Positions 11,228 through 22,430 of a stretch of 64,000 bases of DNA are shown here, one piece after another. Each line of letters begins with the position of its first letter. The stretch's first letter is position 1. The stretch is taken from contig CAIIXF020000008.1 in assembly GCA_903813345.2 (NCBI GenBank), positions 16,970,822 through 17,034,821 on the forward strand, read 5' to 3'. The notes beneath the pieces are model-generated. The model searched no databases. It had not been told where the DNA came from and was given only the letters and a program-made list of their open reading frames with translations. Position numbers and translations under genes: made by a program. Origin of the DNA: Owenia fusiformis. Its lineage: Eukaryota; Annelida; Polychaeta; Sabellida; Oweniidae.

Positions 11228-13600
11228 TGAACGTACCTTAACCTATTAATTTACTGGAAACTCATGTGAATACGAATAGTACCTGCCACTATTCCACTCA
11301 TATTTAAATGACTTGGTCATATAATACTGGGTTAATCAGGTAGCCGACAGGCGTTAGTTGCATTCGCGAATATAAGGTTAGCTTGTATTCAATAATGCAA
11401 GAAACGCCTGTCGGCTACCGGATTAAACTACCTCTGGAGTCATCGGGGTTTTAAAGTGAACGTAGCTTAAAGGTTCGAAAATGTTATTACATTTACAATT
11501 ACATTTTCCAGTTACTTTAAGCTAAGTTCACACCAACGGCGCTTTGATGGCCCTTTAATGCGACGTGCAAAGCCGCTTCGCACGCCGCATTAAAGCGCCA
11601 TAAAAGCGCCGTTGGTGTGAACGTAGCTAGCTTACCCTTAAGCTACGTCCACACCAACGGCGCTTTCGAGGTGTACGTTTCATCGCAATCGTGTCAAAAT
11701 ATAAATTGTAAAAATAACACAAAAAATCTTATACGGGCGCCATTTTTCTAAGGTTCACGTTTTGTAAACTTACGTGTTGTTTAATCTCTCTAGACTATCT
11801 CTCATCAATGGCTAATTGTAGCTTGGTTGAACAATGAAAGTGTAAATTATATAATAACCAAGTTGATCGATGCTTGGGCGAATTTTAAGGTTTAAATCAA
11901 AAAGACAGAGGTAGAAAGAGCCGTAGTCTTGTGGCAAGTTCCTCACCTCCTACGCGATGAACTGTGGTTCGATTCCCCGTCCATCCCCCGCACTGATTTT
12001 TTTATTTTTAACTCACTGATGTATCCCTTTAAAAGGGGTACAGGCTACAGTGAAGCCGTGAAGGGAGGACGTTTGTTTATTTCAATATTTCTGAATGTAT
12101 ACTAGATTTTACATACATGTTTATTCCAAGTGTTCTACAATATATTGTATAAATTCATCAGGCAGTTTTCAGTGTATTATTAGCAGAAAAGCCCCGTCGA
12201 AAAGATAGAGAATACCTGCTCCATTTGCAACTTCACTGTAGCCCCGGGCCCCATATTTCTTTTAAAACGTAATCACGTGGTAGGATAGAAGTGATATAAA
12301 TACACCCTCTCCAGCTCACAGCAATTGACTTGCTTATATTCACCACGTACATGTAGTTCATAGCAAGTGGTGACATCTAATTAATAGATGATAAATCAAT
12401 TTTATAAATGACTTGTGAAATGCCAAAAATCTAAAGTCACTCTTTTTGGGAGGCCCTCTATTGGATAAATCTGTATAGAATGTCAGAGAATTTCTCGAAA
12501 ATGTAACACGATTTAAGAATGAATTATTTTCGAATGTTTCTTAAAAACATATAAAAGGATTTTTTCATGATATGCTCATGACATATCCCTGTACACTTTG
12601 TTTGTATTTTTTCTCAATTCGACCCACGGAAATATGCCATACATCAAGTTAAAAAAGTGGTACGAATCATAAAAGCGACGTTGGGTGGTTCACTAGTAAT
12701 TTTTATATGAAAAATCTAGAAATATTACCCAAATTAAATTATGACTATTCAAAAGAAGACATTCAAATCTATATTATGTAAAAAAATCAAATTTGTCCGA
12801 AGCAGGGATAACGCTCAATTAGAGTGACGAACTTCGTTCTCCAAACCGAGAATAGTCCTTTCAAAATCGATGAACGTTTTATTATTATTATACGCCTACA
12901 ATGTACACGATTATTCTAAAAATGTCGCGTTGTGGTGACTTTATATCAGACTTTTTTCTAAGTTCTTAAAATATATATCTCCGACTGAAATAAAACCTAA
13001 TGCTTATGAACACTGAAAATTGATTGATTCAAAAGTAAAATGTTTTGTAATCGAATTCGCATTAGCATTCTTCTGTTGCATATGAGATCTCAGAAGGCGC
13101 AATTACGCGAAGTAGCCAATTACACACTTGCGCGTGGTGATAGTAATTAGTAATTTCAAACAAGTGGTTTAGAAAATAAGATTATTATGGGCTCGTTCAT
13201 GTTCATTCAAGGTAAATTGTAGAACACATAATTACATTTTTTAGCAGTTTAGACACCTAAGCAGTTTGGCCGAGTGGGTTAGACTGTGTTCGAATGTACC
13301 GGGGGATACGGAGGTCCCGCGTTCGAGCCCCAGGTACGGAGTTGTTGATCATTGTCACTACGGGCACCCGGTCCGAAGGTCCAACCGTATACCGGCCCTT
13401 GGCTTGGGTTGGTTCTCTGACCGCTCTTGTCGGAGACAGATTGTAAGACTGTGGTTGGTTCCTCCACTAACGTGCTTTGGTAGACTCCGGGAGTCATACA
13501 GTATGGTAGCGAGCCTCCACCAAGGGCAGTAGTGGAACGACACGAATCGGTCCCAGTATGGTTGCCTTGCAACTGAAGAGACTCGAGGAAATCATGCCAT
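11228..13600 (-). repeat. Outer palindrome, right arm
   Basis: Reverse complement of 1-2575, down to single-base detail over most of its length. Differences are small indels, loss of about 210 bp of GC-rich foldback, and point changes in the SINE. Confidence 0.8.
11918..11990 (+). repeat. tRNA-like block, second copy
   Basis: Plus-strand copy of the block at 1590-1690, with the B box GGTTCGATTCCCC at 11966-11978. Confidence 0.45.
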
Positions 13601-13632
13601 TCGCGGTGACCCAGAAAAGACTTTTGCTTTTC
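13245..13632 (+). repeat. tRNA-derived SINE, complete copy
   Basis: A box at 13267-13277 (TGGCCGAGTGG) and B box at 13321-13331 (GTTCGAGCCCC). The element begins near AGCAGTTTAGACACCTAAG and ends near GACTTTTGC. The wide A-to-B spacing fits descent from a class II (Leu/Ser) tRNA. This is the most complete copy in the window. Confidence 0.8.
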
Positions 13633-14485
13633 AATAACAACTTTTTTAATTCAAACAAAAGCATGACGGTTGTATTGTAGCCAGGACACCCTTTGAGAAA
13701 TATTCAATGATGAGTTGTAAATTTAAAATTGTATAACTTTTATCAATCTTTTATTCAGTTATGCATCATCTCATCACGTAACATCATCATGTTCTTCTAT
13801 TGTCATCATTGAACTAAGTAAGTTCGTATTTTAATGGTGTTTTAAGTAACTTTACGTTCATATATCCGATGAATAATTTACATTCGTATTTTCCTGACTA
13901 AGTTACATAGCCGCCATTTTAAAATCTGAATAATGGAAATAATGGAAATAATTTTTTGTAGCGTTCAAAATGGCCGTAACTTTTCATTAAATTGTGATTT
14001 TTGGTATATACCTTAAATGCCAATTGTCAGATATGGATCAGATTTTATAATTTTCAAGATGGCTACTGAATTCAAATTGGCTACCATTTTCAAGGAGAAA
14101 TATTTTTCATGGTTGCAAATACCACTATCATGTTTTGTTCAAAATTTTAGAGGCAAGTGGTTCATGGCCATAGGGCCTCTACTCAAGAAGGAATTTACTA
14201 TATGAAACGTCACATGGATGTAAATTTGCTAAAGGAGACAATAAATACTACTACTTGCTTGGTTCTCATAATTTATATTATGTGTGTTGATGAGCGATTC
14301 AATAAATTATGTTTTGTTCGATGGGATTTGTTAATTTTCTTGTTGAGTGAGTAATTAATATTTAATAAATAAACTATATAATCTACTTACAAAACATAAA
14401 TTAACATATTGCTATTTTAAATAATTTCTATCATATTTTGCAAAGAAAATCAACCTGTTACTATCGTGACCGACTTATACTAATA
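13633..14485. repeat. Distal arm of segment A
   Basis: Non-coding. It is the inverted counterpart of 27692-28537, with a few substitutions. Similarity stops at TATACTAAT (14476-14484), immediately before a TA-rich microsatellite, and this marks one boundary of the segment. Confidence 0.7.
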
Positions 14486-14514
14486 TGTATATATATATGT
14501 ATGTATATATACTA

Positions 14515-15620
14515 ATAATTACCAGGTCAAGATATCTATCATTATTGCTTGATTTTATAAAAAAAAGTTTGACTTTAAGTGACTGCTCACAACCATTGCC
14601 ACAAGCGATTAGAAAAAAAATTCTATTTTATTAAAACTTTTGTAATTGTTAAGTGTCATTTTTTAATTCCAGTTACACGTGAAACATTGTACTGTGAGAT
14701 AATTGTAACGCCCTGATCTAGATTCGCAACAGATGCGTTTTGTTTGAATGTATCTCTTTATTTGCGTCTATAATTTATAAATGTAATTCATTATAGTATT
14801 TCATACACTTATTATATTAATTCATTTATACACATTCATTAATTTATGTAAAATGAGGCGAAAAACAATTTATTCTAGACTATTCGGGGTGTATAAAAGC
14901 AAAGCAAATCAGAGATTAAATCGAGTCGCTGGGAGGAATCTACAAGAGCAAATAACACTTTAAGGTAAACCTAATTTTGTATTTTATATTTTATGCAGAT
15001 ATTTTTAGATAGTACAGACACAACGAACCATTTTAAAACCCATTATAACTTGCAATAATTAAAAACGTATGTATGCGTTCAGTGCGTTGTATTGAATATC
15101 TCAGTCCCAGATCGGTTGAATAAATTAATTTCTGGTTTCAAATAGTTTAAAGAAGATTTGGTTGACTGTAATTTTGGCTGGTAGATGTCAAGTGAAAAAA
15201 AAATTTTAAAAGAAAATTCGGGGTGAAAATCTGGATCTTTTTGAAGAAAAATCGGGAGAAAATCGGGATTTCTCCTGAAAAATCGGGAGAAAATCGGGGT
15301 TACCCTTAAAAAATCGGGACAGAATCGGGATGACTCAGAATAATCGGGAGAAAATCGGGGTTTACAAAACAAAATCGGGATAATTATGATAATTATGTTA
15401 TCTTTCTGATAAAGCAAACCAGATTGATGTCACAAGAACACGTGTTTGTGTTACATTAAGTCAAAGAACACTGTCAATAATTAAAAACGTATGTATGCGT
15501 ATGATTGAATATCTCAGTCCCAGATCGGTTGAATAAATTAATTTCTGGTTTCAAATAGTTTAAAGAAGATTACTGTATGTTGGATACGTTGTTAGCTATT
15601 TTGTTTTATCACAAAAAATG
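14515..15620 (+). repeat. Dispersed repeat D with AATCGGGA minisatellite
   Basis: Inverted copy at 60635-62005. It contains a duplicated block of about 93 bp (15056-15152 and 15478-15571, sharing ATCTCAGTCCCAGATCGG) on either side of a minisatellite. An apparent 112-residue frame rich in Pro/Phe/Asp is only the minisatellite read through. Family not assigned. Confidence 0.65.
15215..15385 (+). repeat. AATCGGGA-type minisatellite
   Basis: Degenerate tandem units of AAAATCGGGAGAAAATCGGG type. A second degenerate stretch lies at 15845-16020. The inverted copy is at 61125-61320. Confidence 0.75.
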
Positions 15621-16020
15621 CTTTTGCATATTTGTTATCACCACGTTTAAACTTTCATTGGAATGTAATGCGTCAATTGTTCGGAATTCCTTAGTCTCAG
15701 AACGTTCGATTTATTTATTAAATAATGTAAAGATGAAAGAACTTTACAAGTGTATATTAGTATGTGCAGTTACCTACTGTTTTTTGTTTTATCACAAAAC
15801 CTATCGTACACTTTCATTTTTTGTGAGGGCATCTCATTAAAAAACGGGAGTTTTGAACGAAAATCGGTAGGGTATCATTTGAAATTCGGAAGTTTTGAAC
15901 ACAACATCGGGATATAATTACGAAAAAAGTCGGAATATTTTACAAATATCTGGATATTTTCTTAAAATCGGGATAAAAATCGTTTTTTGAAAATCGGGAT
16001 TTTGAAAAAAATCGATTTAA

Positions 16021-17130
16021 ATCGAATTTGACAGGTGAGTAGATCTGGAGTACTAAACGTTTTGGTTCAGGCGATTGAAATTATCTTCTTTTGATGATTG
16101 AATCTTAAAAATCAGTCAAAATAATATCACACTTGAAATCTACATTCACAATTTCATTTAATGCATAGAACATGAGAAACATATGTTGCAATACATATAA
16201 TCGAATATTTTAAATTCTAATGGTCTTTAAAAGTTATAACAAGTAACATATGCTATACAAATACAAGTAGTGAGATCACAAAGCTGATTTTATGAATAAA
16301 ATCAATCATTTGTGATAATACTTATATTTTAGAAAATTACATAATAGAAAAGAATTCCAGTCAATCACTGTCTAACTTACATAGTGTTACATTTGTTTTT
16401 CTAAGTCTATTTTATTAAGTTTGTATAACTCAAATCTACAAGTATATTTCATGAGAATCTGTTCCGAGAATGGTGATTCTATTATATTTTTGTTTTTCAC
16501 GGACTTCATAGTCCACCAAGTGAAATATGTTACACATTCGATTCTATAAAAAGAAATAGACCTTTAGTAGCTTTTGTTACATTGATGTAAGTCGTCAAAG
16601 TAACATATATATTGGTAATATAACGGACTTTAGTCAATGTAACAAAATATACTGTGGTAGGAGTTAAATATATGAATTGCAACTTCATTTACAAAACAAA
16701 TTCCAAATCGACGAATATTAAAATCTGCAACTTTACTTATAAGTAGGTTTAAATCAAGAAAACAAAAAACTCGTAACTAGGAAGTTATACATTTTGTTAA
16801 ATTGACGTTCCGTCAAAGTAACTAGTTGTGGAACAGTGACGATGTAGAAAAAGTTTTACCTGATCGCACACATCATGCGCATCGCGTCCGTTGACGCAAG
16901 TTGAAAAACAAGGCCAATGCAGCAGGCAAGGATCTTACCCTGCCGCAAGATAAGTCAAATCGCAAATGATACCTATCTTCACTCCAGACAGTTATCAATG
17001 ATACTTGTATCAATTTTCATTTTATTAATTACGTGAGATTTCATGTTTTACAGGCGACCATTTTGTAAAGTGACATTTTCTCAAATGAAGAATTCGGTGG
17101 ATTTTGTTACGCGGTACACACGATACAAAT
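16021..17130. other. AT-rich intergenic DNA
   Basis: No gene, RNA or clear repeat recognised. Confidence 0.4.
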
Positions 17131-17139
17131 ATACGTCAT

Positions 17140-17735
17140 ATTCCGCAACGAATATGGCATATTCACTTGCGATGTATGGCAGATTCAACTGCGGTATATA
17201 TCATACTTACTAATCAATGATAACATGATACGAAAATACGCAATTGTCAATTGCATCGATTGAATGAACGGGCGGAAGTTTACAAATTATTGAAATGATT
17301 ACTGAATCAACAGTATAGTTCATTGAATTAATGCATAAATATCACTCTGCAATCTCAAGTAATAATCTTAGTCAATAAACCCAGGATTCATATATTAGTA
17401 CTCGAAGCACTAACGATATTGGTAATCCAGCGTAGTTTTACATTTAGAGTTGATTTTCGTATCCAATCAAAGCAAGGCTTTCTGTATCACGTTTTCACCT
17501 GCGGTATATGTTATATTCACCTGCGGTATATGGCATATTCCGCAAGTAGGTATGACATATTCCGCAGGTGAGTATCGGGCATTCACTGAAATAAAAGCAT
17601 CGCATTTTCACTGCGGAATATGCTATACTCACCTGCGGAATATGCCATATACCGCAGGTGAGTATGGCATATTCACCCGTATCACAAATACCGTGCAACA
17701 ATGTTTATATGCCATATTCCGCGTAACAGATTTGT
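17140..17735. repeat. Palindromic CACCTGCGG/ATATGCC repeat cluster
   Basis: Direct and inverted copies of a short module, CACCTGCGG(T/A)ATATG then (G/C)CATATTC, densest at 17500-17680 with weaker units at 17140-17200. Pairs of modules form palindromes, and most contain CACCTG/CAGGTG, an E-box. The cluster lies 0.4-0.9 kb upstream of the lectin gene at 18090. Confidence 0.6.
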
Positions 17736-18050
17736 CAATGATATGACGTGTGCTTAAAACGTTTCAATATTTCAAAACTTTACCTCAATTTCGTCTGGTA
17801 TCTTTAAGTTTGAAAATAATTCAGATTTAGTCGTTTTCCTATCTTACTAGACATAAATATGGAATTTTCAATATTTTGAAATTGTACACTGTAAAAAGTT
17901 GCCTTGGGGAAGTAACATGAGAACCTTTACGAATTACTAAGACCAAAAAGGGCAATTGGCGTTGAGTTCGAGTTGTGAGAGCCGTTTCCATTCATCTTCA
18001 TTTTTTTGCTTAATATATGTAGCATATTTATAAAAAAAATATTTTAAGAA

Positions 18051-18062
18051 TTTCTATTACAG
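18051..18062 (+). other. Probable 3' splice site before lectin coding exon
   Basis: TTTCTATTACAG ends at 18062, a few bases before the first ATGs. The collagen-lectin gene at 53763 has the same TATTACAG arrangement upstream. A non-coding first exon upstream is therefore likely. Confidence 0.5.
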
Positions 18063-18089
18063 CTGATGATCATGTCATACGGTGGTAGA

Positions 18090-18575
18090 ATGAACGGTGC
18101 TTTTGTAGTACTTCTCTGCATGGTATCATGTATTATTCATGTTGCCGAGAGCAGTCATTGTACGGCGAGTGGGCCCTTGCCTGATGGATTCGTTTACGAC
18201 GCAACACTCAATTCTTGCTATTATTTTATGTACATTTCCACTGGGACATGGTTGGAGGCTGATGGAGCTTGTAATCGAATGCATTCTAAACTTGTCGCAA
18301 TAGAGAGTGCAGCAGAACAGACATACATTTGGAATAAAATAACAGCGGATGGCCAAAACTCAAAAACGTTTTGGACAGGAGGCAACAACTTTGGTCCCCA
18401 GTGGAGATTGAATCGTCCAGGTGCTACCTCTCTGAACATTGTCACTTACTCTAACTGGAATGCGGGTGAACCAAACAATCCCCTACTTGAACACTGTTTG
18501 GAATTATCAACAGGAGGGGGATGGAATGATGTTCCATGCGAATCGAGACGCTTCTATATCTGCGAATTGAATTAA
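18090..18575 (+). CDS. Secreted C-type lectin (single CTLD, EPN type)
   Basis: Intact single coding exon of 161 residues from the chosen ATG. That ATG gives a good signal peptide (MNGAFVVLLCMVSCIIHVAE) and has A at -3. Two upstream in-frame ATGs (18066, 18072) would add a polar extension. The mature protein is one long-form C-type lectin domain with six cysteines in the usual pairing order. It has an EPN motif, which in this family goes with mannose-type sugars, and a WND motif, so the calcium and sugar site looks complete. There is no collagen stalk, unlike its paralogues at 25147, 39295 and 53763. Expected role: secreted carbohydrate recognition, probably in immunity. AATAAA follows at 18599. 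Confidence 0.88.
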   Translation: MNGAFVVLLCMVSCIIHVAESSHCTASGPLPDGFVYDATLNSCYYFMYISTGTWLEADGACNRMHSKLVAIESAAEQTYIWNKITADGQNSKTFWTGGNNFGPQWRLNRPGATSLNIVTYSNWNAGEPNNPLLEHCLELSTGGGWNDVPCESRRFYICELN

Positions 18576-18598
18576 ACATGTAATTCATATATTCTTTC

Positions 18599-18604
18599 AA
18601 TAAA
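18599..18604 (+). terminator. Poly(A) signal AATAAA
   Basis: AATAAA 23 bp after the lectin stop codon, the expected position for 3' end processing. Confidence 0.65.
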
Positions 18605-18886
18605 ATTGGTGTCACTTGACACAATTGAGTCATCATAGAATTAATAGTTCCGACTTGTAAAATATTTGAAACATTCGAGTTCTAATTGGAGTTCTAAACT
18701 CATATACAGATATACGGGTTAGAACATTATTTTAGCAACATTTGTGGAGCGCCTGTTGAAGGACGGCGCTCAAAGCTCTTGAATTCTTCTTTCTGAGCAC
18801 CTTATACTTAATTTCAAAAAACCCAACAGGATGCTTATACCAAAGTAACATTATATAATGTCATTTTCCTTCCTGATAACTTAAAC

Positions 18887-18977
18887 TAGCCTTGCCCAAG
18901 TCGGTCTCTTTTACTATCTGATTTCTATTAATAATTCAAGATCAGATAAGTAAAAAATACCGACTTGGGCAAGGCTA
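18887..18977. mobile_element. 91-bp MITE, Mutator-like (9-bp TSD)
   Basis: Perfect 19-bp terminal inverted repeats, TAGCCTTGCCCAAGTCGGT and its complement. The element is flanked by identical 9-bp direct repeats AACTTAAAC (18878-18886 and 18978-18986). One copy of the 9-mer fits exactly in the LINE reading frame (LPD-NLNG), which proves the insertion. A 9-bp duplication is typical of the Mutator superfamily; family assignment is inferred from that alone. Confidence 0.8.
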
Positions 18978-19984
18978 AACTTAAACGGACAGTGTTACAT
19001 CTATGCGGATGATACTTCGCTTCATTTTTCCTTTGATCCTAAGAATCCTCATCAAATTGATAATATTGTGAACTCGAGTCTCCAGAATATTGAGCTTTGG
19101 TCGAAAACATGGGGCTTACAGTTTAAACCTGAAAAAAGTTGTGAAATCATTTTTCACGGATCCAAAATGAAACTAGACAATGTTAGTTCATCTACTCTAA
19201 ATAATATGGAAATTAAGAGAGTCAATGTGCACAAACATCTTGGTTATACTTTTGACCCTTGTCTAACCCATAGACAGCATATAAATGATATTTTTGACAA
19301 AATTAGTAAAATGCTTGGTCCATTAAAGGCACTCAAAAATATGATGACTTCTAAACACATTGAAACTATTTTTAATTCTTTCATTCGTCCACATTTTGAA
19401 TATGGAACTGTCCTATACAATACAGCTCCTAAGTACCTCCTTCAAAGACTAGACAGATTATACTATCAAACTGCACTATCTTGCTCTGTCTGTCTCCATG
19501 GAAGTAGTTTCGAAAAGGTGCTTTCTTTACTTCAGTGGCCCACTCTGGAAACCCTGCGAAAAATTCAAATAAATAATCAAATGTTCAAAATAGTTAATGG
19601 CCCTGTTCCAATATACATTGATGAAATTTTTGAAAAATTCCGTTACCCTAGGGGTCGTGATCTTCGGGAACACCGTGAATTCAGATTACCTGTCCGATGC
19701 TCAGAAACCTATCGTAAATCTGCAGTTCCAGCTGCTATTTCTAGCTGGCTTAGCCTTCCAAATAAGATCAAACTTTGTAAAACTCTTCAAACCTTCAAAC
19801 AGAAACAAAAGTTATTTTTTCGGATCAACCTCAAACTATAACTACAAGCCAACTCAACATCTCAAGAAGTCATGAAATTATCATTAATCGACTTAGAGCT
19901 GATCTCCTGTTTAAAGCCCAGTTATATGCTCACAACTTTAATTTTATTGATACTCCTAATTGTACATGTGGACTTCCTCAAACC

Positions 19985-21187
19985 AAGGGAAAGATCAATA
20001 CCCGGTGATTTCAGCGGGAAGTGGCGTTTCGTTCATTGGATGAGCTGCGCGCGCACGCATAAATGTGATTATCCAATATAATTAGGGGAGGGCTATTTGA
20101 AGTAGTTTTTGGTCTCAGGCGCGACCCAGGGCTGTTGTCTTAAGGACATTTCGTTGAAAATGAGCCATTCGGCTGATAATTGGTAAGAGTTTGCGATCTT
20201 ATAATGTATAACTGTTACTCAGACACATATTTTGACACGATTCTGTTGGAAATAAGCTTTGAACCGAGAGATATTCACGATTGATATGCACATTTTTGAT
20301 TGTGCCATTGCTTTTCTATTGCACAATCCATGTATTGATAGAAGAAACATTAATAATACAGATTGGTTTACCTTCAATACATGGCAGACACTACATATCG
20401 GTCTATTAATACCAGTTTGTGCCTTAAATAGTTTTATATTTCCATCCACGGCCTGGAGCCTGGGTGTGTTTGTCTCTTATGTGTATGCTTGTGCATGGAC
20501 TTCTAATCACTAGCAGAATTTAACATGATGCAAACTCGACATTATAACTCATGCTGTAACATTTTGACTTCGCTGGAAAACAATAGGAATTCTTTTTTCT
20601 TGCCAATCAATCATGAATCACAATCAAAATTTCAGAATGATCAATCAGGCAATGGTCCAAATCAAGTTATAACATTATATGATATTCAGCAAGAAGTCCG
20701 GTAGAAATACAGAATATTTTAACATCAAAGCTGAAAGTTAAAAGCTAATCTGTCAATTTTCTGTCTGCAAAAGAGCGTCCCAAGAGCGTTTACATTTGAC
20801 ACAATAACAGACTGAGGCTTTGAAATCTAGGATTCCCCAGGAAAATATGACGTCATACTAATTAGCATAAGGATTTCCCTATTGGGGTGGGTCGAGCCTT
20901 GTTCGAAAACACAATCCATAAATACATGCTAATTTCTAAGGAGATAGGAAGTGTATAACGTGTTTATCGATTTTGTTTAAAGATTTAATCAATTATCAAA
21001 TTGTTTAAGTGGATAAAGTGGTCACACTTGCTTCAATTCATAGCGAAATCGACGGATAGAAACTGACCGAATTCCCGATATCCTACCCCGTATTACTGTA
21101 GGCTATAAGCACAGTGACCTACAGAGGGCGCTATCACAAACAAGTACTGGACGAACCGATAAATTCCCGGGTATTGTAACGCCCTTG
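19985..21187. mobile_element. 1.2-kb non-autonomous DNA transposon, hAT-like
   Basis: Inserted in the LINE C-terminus between CTCAAAC(C) at 19977-19984 and its repeat at 21188-21195. Its ends match imperfectly as inverted repeats: (C)AAGGG...CAATACCCGG on the left, and CAAGGG...CAATACCCGGG on the complement of the right end. A 7-8-bp target duplication with CAAGGG ends suggests hAT. No transposase frame is visible inside; the only sizeable ORFs are short and unrecognised. Confidence 0.7.
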
Positions 21188-21629
21188 CTCAAACCTTGAA
21201 ACATGTTTTCTTTCACTGCCTACTATTAACTGCAGAGAGAGAAAAATTATTTAAAGATATCAATGAAATAGCACTAATTGAACATAGAAATCAAAATTAT
21301 TACTTGAACTTATTTAAGCATGGAAGTCTTGACATCTCCCTAGATAAAAATTCACTTATTTTGACAACTGTTGCACCTTTTCTTCACACCAACAATTTGG
21401 CTCTCAAAACCTAATGAGTACCGACCCGGCTTCCGACCTGATATCACCCAAGACCCAGGAAACTTATGTGCCTGACCTGCACACATTTGCTATTATATTA
21501 CGCTATTTGTGTTTATTTTGCTCCTCTATAATGCTGAAAAAAGATCGAGAAGTTCTTGTGTAAAATATTTTACTGGTATAAATAAATAAAGTAATGAATA
21601 AAAAAATAAAATAAAATAAAAAACTGTTT

Positions 21630-22430
21630 GAAAATAATATTTTTCCATAATACTAGTGTTTTTCCTGGGAAATAAAAGGTAAAGATTAAAAGGTGGATTG
21701 GATCGAGTGGATTGGATTCATGTAAAAGGTGGATTGGATCAGGAATTTTCAAAATATGGAATTTCTTTAAGATTTTTTTCTATTGATCTCCCTCTAAGAA
21801 AATTGGTGCTCTCCTCACATCCAAAATGTCAAATAATAGATGAAATATTATGTTGTTCGGGTAGGCTAGAAGGGTGATATGACCTGGTACCCGCTTTCTG
21901 AAACACAATCTTCCAGGAGTAGTTTAAGGCAATTCATAAATACTAGTAATAAGACAGGCTGCTTTGAAGATCTGCTTCATTTGTTTTCAATCCGAACAGA
22001 CCATAGCAGAACATCAACATTTTATCTAGAGGTCTGTGTTTATTATGCATTACAAAAGTCAATTTACAAGGGAAACCAGTTAAATACCTAAAATATCTGT
22101 CAATTTATTGTATGTTACTAAGATGTATTTGTTGTTGCTTTGTTCTGATTCTTCAAATGGGCCCAAGTGATCACAAAATACTTTGTAGAGTGGAAATTTG
22201 CTTCGAGGGCGATCGAAAAAAATTCCATATTTTGAAGATTCCCGTTCCAATCCACCTTTTACATGAATCTAATCCACTTGATCCAATCCACCTAAAATCG
22301 TATTGTCCCTCTGAAAATCGTATATACTCGAAAAATCGTATTGTCCCAGGGAAAATCGTATTGGGATCGTATTCACTCAAAAATCGATTTGGTGAAAAAA
22401 CTATCTTGGAAAAGTATTATAATCCTATAT
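21630..22430. repeat. Inverted repeat with GGTGGATTGGATC arms
   Basis: 21690-21770 (GGTGGATTGGATC units, TTCATGTAAAAGGTGGATTG) is inverted at 22221-22300. Outer parts (ATAATATTTTTCC, CCCGGGACACTAGT) also pair loosely. A stretch of AAAATCGTATTGTCCC repeats lies at 22298-22370. No coding content. Confidence 0.5.

Larger units (their letters stand above)
1..14485. mobile_element. Segment A: giant nested-palindrome (foldback-like) repeat
   Basis: Nearly every part of this segment has an inverted partner inside it. The outer arms are 1-2575 and 11228-13600, the inner arms 6445-7560 and 8700-9830, and the central array is 9830-11225. The segment recurs as a deleted direct copy at 27692-35478. The distal end of the right arm stops at 14485, where the partner at 27692 also stops; the terminal sequence there reads ATTAGTATAA then TCGGTCACGATAG. 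No transposase ORF is visible. This could be a composite foldback element or a palindromic segmental duplication seeded by smaller MITE-like elements. No target duplication can be assigned because the left end is outside the window. Confidence 0.55.
18835..21622 (+). pseudogene. LINE remnant (CR1/L2-like RT), interrupted twice
   Basis: Reading runs from LPDNLNG with YIYADDTS at about 18995-19020, through an open frame at 19068-19841 (RT thumb and C-terminal part). A frameshifted piece follows to 19984, then, after a 1.2-kb insertion, the C-terminus at 21188-21417. The 3' end is an AATAAA/A-rich tail at 21580-21622. The endonuclease and most of the RT fingers and palm are missing, so it is a 5'-truncated copy. 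The interrupted frame rejoins cleanly if the DNA-transposon insertions at 18887 and 19985 are ignored. Confidence 0.85.

Noticed and set aside
15079-15417. 112-residue Pro/Phe/Asp-rich frame (also 61090-61428)
   Set aside because: It is the AATCGGGA minisatellite in translation; periodicity explains the protein pattern.
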